In this document: one piece after another, positions 61,495-64,000 of the stretch
Numbering within the stretch: position 1 is the stretch's first letter
How the letters are laid out: every line of letters starts with the position of its first letter
NCBI RefSeq assembly: GCF_030848945.1
Contig: NZ_JANHAX010000001.1
Location: forward strand, 868,001 to 932,000
DNA length: 64,000 nucleotides
DNA from: Marimonas arenosa
GTDB taxonomy: Bacteria; Pseudomonadota; Alphaproteobacteria; Rhodobacterales; Rhodobacteraceae
Direction of reading: 5' to 3'
Made by a program: the position numbers and the translations under genes
Notes under the pieces: model-generated
The model's input: the letters and a program-made list of their open reading frames with translations, nothing else
The model's database searches: none
Told to the model about the DNA's origin: nothing

Positions 61495-62250
61495 TCACGC
61501 CGTCCCGCTCAGATAGCCGCAGAACCGCTCCTGCTTCAGATCGAGTCCGGCCAGCACGAAGGCGCGATCCGCTTCCGTGAACGCCGCCTCGTCCTTCCGC
61601 GCCCCGTCGCGCGCCTGTTCCGCGCCGGGTCCGACGCTGCGCGCCACCGCGGAAAACCGCGCCGCCCGCGGCAGATCGAAGGCCTGCACGATGTCTTCCA
61701 GCACGCCGGCGCGATCCTCCAAGAACGCTTCATAACGCAACGCCACCGCGTTGATCCCACGCGCCAGCAACGACAGGTGCCCCGCCAGTTTCAGCCGCCG
61801 CATCTCGACCACGTTGGCAAACCGTGCGCCGGTGATCGGGTTCCGGTCGGCCTGCAATTCCTCGCCCCGCCCCACTTGCAGATCCAGAGCATACCCATGG
61901 CCCTTCCAACCCGATTTGTAAGGCGTGAAGAGGCTCTTCCACTCCGACCTCAGAAATTCGGAAAATTCCAGATCGGCCAAGGCCGGATCGGCCTCGAACG
62001 GGGCGCGGTAAAAGCTTTTCAGCCAGTCGAACGGGTCGCGAACCACCACCACGAACAGGCAACAGCGCGGCAGCACCGGAAACACCGGGAAGCCGTGCTT
62101 CCAGCCGAAATCCCGACTCCGCGCCAGTCTGGTGTTCTCCGACAGAAACCGTTCCAGCGCATTGGTGCCCGAGCGCCGCTCGCCGAAAACCTGGAAACGG
62201 TCGATCTCCGGACCCTCCCCGGCCCGGCCGACACCGATCAGGCGCGCCAT
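61495..62250 (-). CDS. Sulfotransferase-like protein (PAPS-dependent family)
   Basis: The 251-residue protein has the two nucleotide loops of PAPS sulfotransferases: FGERRSGTNALERFLSENT (5'-phosphosulfate loop) and VVVVRDPFDWLKSFY (3'-phosphate Arg/Ser). The remainder is divergent, so substrate is unknown and other P-loop-like functions remain possible. ATG 62250 follows GAGG by 8 bases. It lies between ccmA and the Mth938-like gene. Confidence 0.7.
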   Translation of the reverse strand: MARLIGVGRAGEGPEIDRFQVFGERRSGTNALERFLSENTRLARSRDFGWKHGFPVFPVLPRCCLFVVVVRDPFDWLKSFYRAPFEADPALADLEFSEFLRSEWKSLFTPYKSGWKGHGYALDLQVGRGEELQADRNPITGARFANVVEMRRLKLAGHLSLLARGINAVALRYEAFLEDRAGVLEDIVQAFDLPRAARFSAVARSVGPGAEQARDGARKDEAAFTEADRAFVLAGLDLKQERFCGYLSGTA

Positions 62251-62260
62251 TCCCATTCCC

Positions 62261-62614
62261 TCACACCGGCAGGGCGGCCAGCGCCACCCGGCGGCCCTCG
62301 GCGGCCAGCAGGTTCCACGTCCGGCAGGCGGCGGGCGAGTTCATCACCTCGGCCCCGATCCCCGCGGCCTCGATCGCGGCCCGCAGGTCGGCCGGCAGAT
62401 GGGCAATTTCCGCTCCCATGCCGAAAAAGACCACGTCGATCTCACCCGCCAGCGCCAGGATCGGTGCGCGATCCTCAAACCCGGCCCAGGGCCGCACCGC
62501 CCGCGCCGTCACCAGGACCGGACCGTCATGAACCTTGCCGGCGACGCGGAAAAAGCCCGGGCCATAGCCCTCCACGGCGCCGATCCCGCCCATATCCATC
62601 TCGTTCATCTGCAT
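62261..62614 (-). CDS. Mth938-like domain protein
   Basis: The 117-residue protein has the Mth938/NDUFAF3-like fold: IGAVEGYGPGFFRVAGKVHD, GEIDVVFFGMGAEIAHLPAD, and a MNSPAACRTWNLLAAEGRRV ending. In eukaryotes the relative NDUFAF3 assists complex I; the bacterial role is unknown. A gene of this family often follows secF in Rhodobacterales. GGAGGG precedes the ATG by 7 bases. Confidence 0.85.
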   Translation of the reverse strand: MQMNEMDMGGIGAVEGYGPGFFRVAGKVHDGPVLVTARAVRPWAGFEDRAPILALAGEIDVVFFGMGAEIAHLPADLRAAIEAAGIGAEVMNSPAACRTWNLLAAEGRRVALAALPV

Positions 62615-62618
62615 GGCA

Positions 62619-63377
62619 CTACCCTCCAAGCACCGACCACAGCCCCGATGAGGCCGACGTCGCGATAATCCCGTAGGCTACCCAGCGATACACCCGCTCC
62701 AGCCCCGGGCGGAATATCCAGCCGCCCACCAGGTTGCCGGCAAGATACGGCAGGGCCGTGATTAGCCCCAGCACCACCGGCACCGACCCCAGCTTGCCGG
62801 CCAGCGCCAGCCCGATCAGCATCAGCACATCATAGCAGAACAGAAACACCGTGTTGTTTGCCCGGATGACATGCGCCGGATGCGGGCTCGCCATGTAGAG
62901 CAGGATGACCGGCGGACCGGGGATTGCCACCGCCCCGCCCAGGAAGCCGGCCAGCCCGCCGGTGGCATAGATCAGCGGCGGCGTCAGCTCGCCGCGATAA
63001 CGCAGCCCGGCGATCAACAGAACCAGCAGCCCGAGGCTCAGCATCGAGACCGCAATCTTGAACACGCTCGGATCGACCGACAGCAGCACCGCCAGCCCCA
63101 GCGGCAACGCCACCAACGTGCCCGCCACCAGCCGCGCCAGATCCCGCGGGTGGCCATCCTTCAACGCTCTCGGAATCGCCGGCAGCGGCCCGATCAGGTC
63201 CATCACCGCCAGCACCGCCACGCTCCACACCGGCGACAGCACCTGCGCCGCAACCGGCAGGAAAATCATCGCCGTGCCGAAGCCGGCGAAACCGCGTACG
63301 ATCCCGGCGACGAAGGCGGCGGCGAAAACCCAGCTGATGCCGGGAACCGCCAGCGCCTGGGTCAGCGCGTCAGGCAT
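62619..63377 (-). CDS. TauE/SafE family membrane permease
   Basis: The 252-residue protein has seven or eight membrane helices and the TauE/SafE landmarks: AFVAGIVRGFAGFGTAMIFL near the start and LAGFLGGAVAIPGPPVILLY in the repeat. Members export sulfite or sulfonate-related anions; the true substrate here is unknown. ATG overlaps the secF stop by 8 bases, and its neighbour is a sulfotransferase-like gene two genes on. Confidence 0.88.
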   Translation of the reverse strand: MPDALTQALAVPGISWVFAAAFVAGIVRGFAGFGTAMIFLPVAAQVLSPVWSVAVLAVMDLIGPLPAIPRALKDGHPRDLARLVAGTLVALPLGLAVLLSVDPSVFKIAVSMLSLGLLVLLIAGLRYRGELTPPLIYATGGLAGFLGGAVAIPGPPVILLYMASPHPAHVIRANNTVFLFCYDVLMLIGLALAGKLGSVPVVLGLITALPYLAGNLVGGWIFRPGLERVYRWVAYGIIATSASSGLWSVLGG

Positions 63378-64000
63378 CTATGTTGGCAAATTGCGTCCCC
63401 GCCCCGGCATCCGGCTTCGACCAGTCGCGCTTGACCCCCAGCCGCAGCAGGATGGCCGAAGCCACGAAGATCGAGCTGTAAGTGCCCACGATCACGCCCC
63501 AGATCATCGCGAAAACGAAGCCGCGGATCACGTCGCCGCCCAGCAGGTAGAGCGAGATCAGCGCCACCAGCGTGGTGACACTGGTCATCACCGTCCGGCT
63601 CAGCGTTTCGTTGATCGAGAGGTTGAGCACGTCTTTGAGATCCATCTGCTTGTATTTCCGCAGGTTCTCGCGCACCCGGTCGAACACCACCACGGTGTCG
63701 TTCAGCGAATAGCCGACGATGGTCAGAAGCGCCGCGATGATGGCCAGATCGAAACGGATCTGCAGTTCCGAGAACACCCCGATGGTCAAGAGCACGTCAT
63801 GCACCAGCGCGGCCACCGCACCCAGCGCAAACTGCCACTCGAAGCGCAGCCAGATATAGATCAGCACCGCTCCGATCGCGAGAAGAACCGCGATCACCGC
63901 TGTCTGGATCAGTTCGCCCGAGACTTTCGGGCCGACGCTCTCGACACTAACGAACCGGATATCCGGCACCGCCTCGGCCAGCGCCGCCTCGACCTGGGTT
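63370..64000 (-). CDS. secF: Protein translocase subunit SecF, C-terminal part (cut by window edge)
   Basis: About 209 residues are visible; the N-terminus lies beyond the window. The conserved SecF motifs VESVGPKVSGELIQTAVIAV, FDLAIIAALLTIVGYSLNDT and VVFDRVRENLRKYK are present, then SINETLSRTVMTSVTTLVAL and the last helices. SecDF uses the proton gradient to complete protein export. The tail SDW-type end (KRDWSKPDAGAGTQFANIDA) overlaps the TauE start. Confidence 0.95.
   Translation of the reverse strand, partial: TQVEAALAEAVPDIRFVSVESVGPKVSGELIQTAVIAVLLAIGAVLIYIWLRFEWQFALGAVAALVHDVLLTIGVFSELQIRFDLAIIAALLTIVGYSLNDTVVVFDRVRENLRKYKQMDLKDVLNLSINETLSRTVMTSVTTLVALISLYLLGGDVIRGFVFAMIWGVIVGTYSSIFVASAILLRLGVKRDWSKPDAGAGTQFANIDA

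Overview
The window is GC-rich, densely coded chromosomal DNA from an alphaproteobacterium, almost certainly order Rhodobacterales (Roseobacter/Rhodobacter group). The strongest reasons are a complete RcGTA-type gene transfer agent cluster (g1-g15, about 14 kb), a 5-aminolevulinate synthase (Shemin pathway hemA), a release factor 2 gene with no programmed frameshift, and several small families typical of this group (DUF2852, DUF2842, GTA gp10/gp10.1). I see no insertion sequence, CRISPR array, rRNA or tRNA. Both edges cut genes: glnE on the left and secF on the right.

Layout. 0-8.7 kb: glnE (partial), YbaK-like deacylase, DUF2852 and RDD membrane proteins, the N-end-rule transferase bpt, then an ilvIH operon behind a classic branched-chain leader peptide/attenuator, a divergent pair of a small unknown protein and an XRE regulator around twin operators, and a DUF2189 membrane protein. 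8.7-26.7 kb: housekeeping genes, namely amidase, prfB, PBP1A, AmiC-type amidase, aminotransferase, M48 protease with two thiol oxidoreductases, ispG, rodZ-like gene, hemA (with an FNR-like site), M20 peptidase, a fluoroacetate-dehalogenase-like hydrolase, cysE and a DksA-like zinc-finger protein.

26.7-40.9 kb (minus strand): the intact GTA structural cluster. It runs small terminase, large terminase, portal, g3.5, prohead protease, capsid, head-tail connectors, tail tube, tail chaperones, tape measure, DUF2460/DUF2163 baseplate genes, NlpC/P60 peptidase and the 1305-residue tail fibre/TIM-barrel protein. Upstream lie a promoter-like element, a CtrA-like site, a strong hairpin with a short T-run, and a well-initiated small ORF that overlaps the g1 start out of frame.

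40.9-53.1 kb: a cbiD-cobK-alkA-hydrolase operon with 4-nt overlaps, a ferric/polyamine-type ABC ATPase, purA, secG, pyrG, two unknown proteins, DUF1330, two tandem TerB-family proteins coupled to a PhnD-like protein without signal peptide. 53.1-57.3 kb: a complete polar amino-acid ABC transporter with two binding proteins. 57.4-64 kb (minus strand): secF, a TauE/SafE permease, an Mth938-like protein, a sulfotransferase-like protein, then the cytochrome c maturation genes ccmA-ccmB and ccmC-ccmD-ccmG split by a radical SAM gene of the AmmeMemoRadiSam type.

Protein calls rest on reading motifs, lengths and gene order by eye; no database search was run. Regulatory calls are pattern-based predictions.
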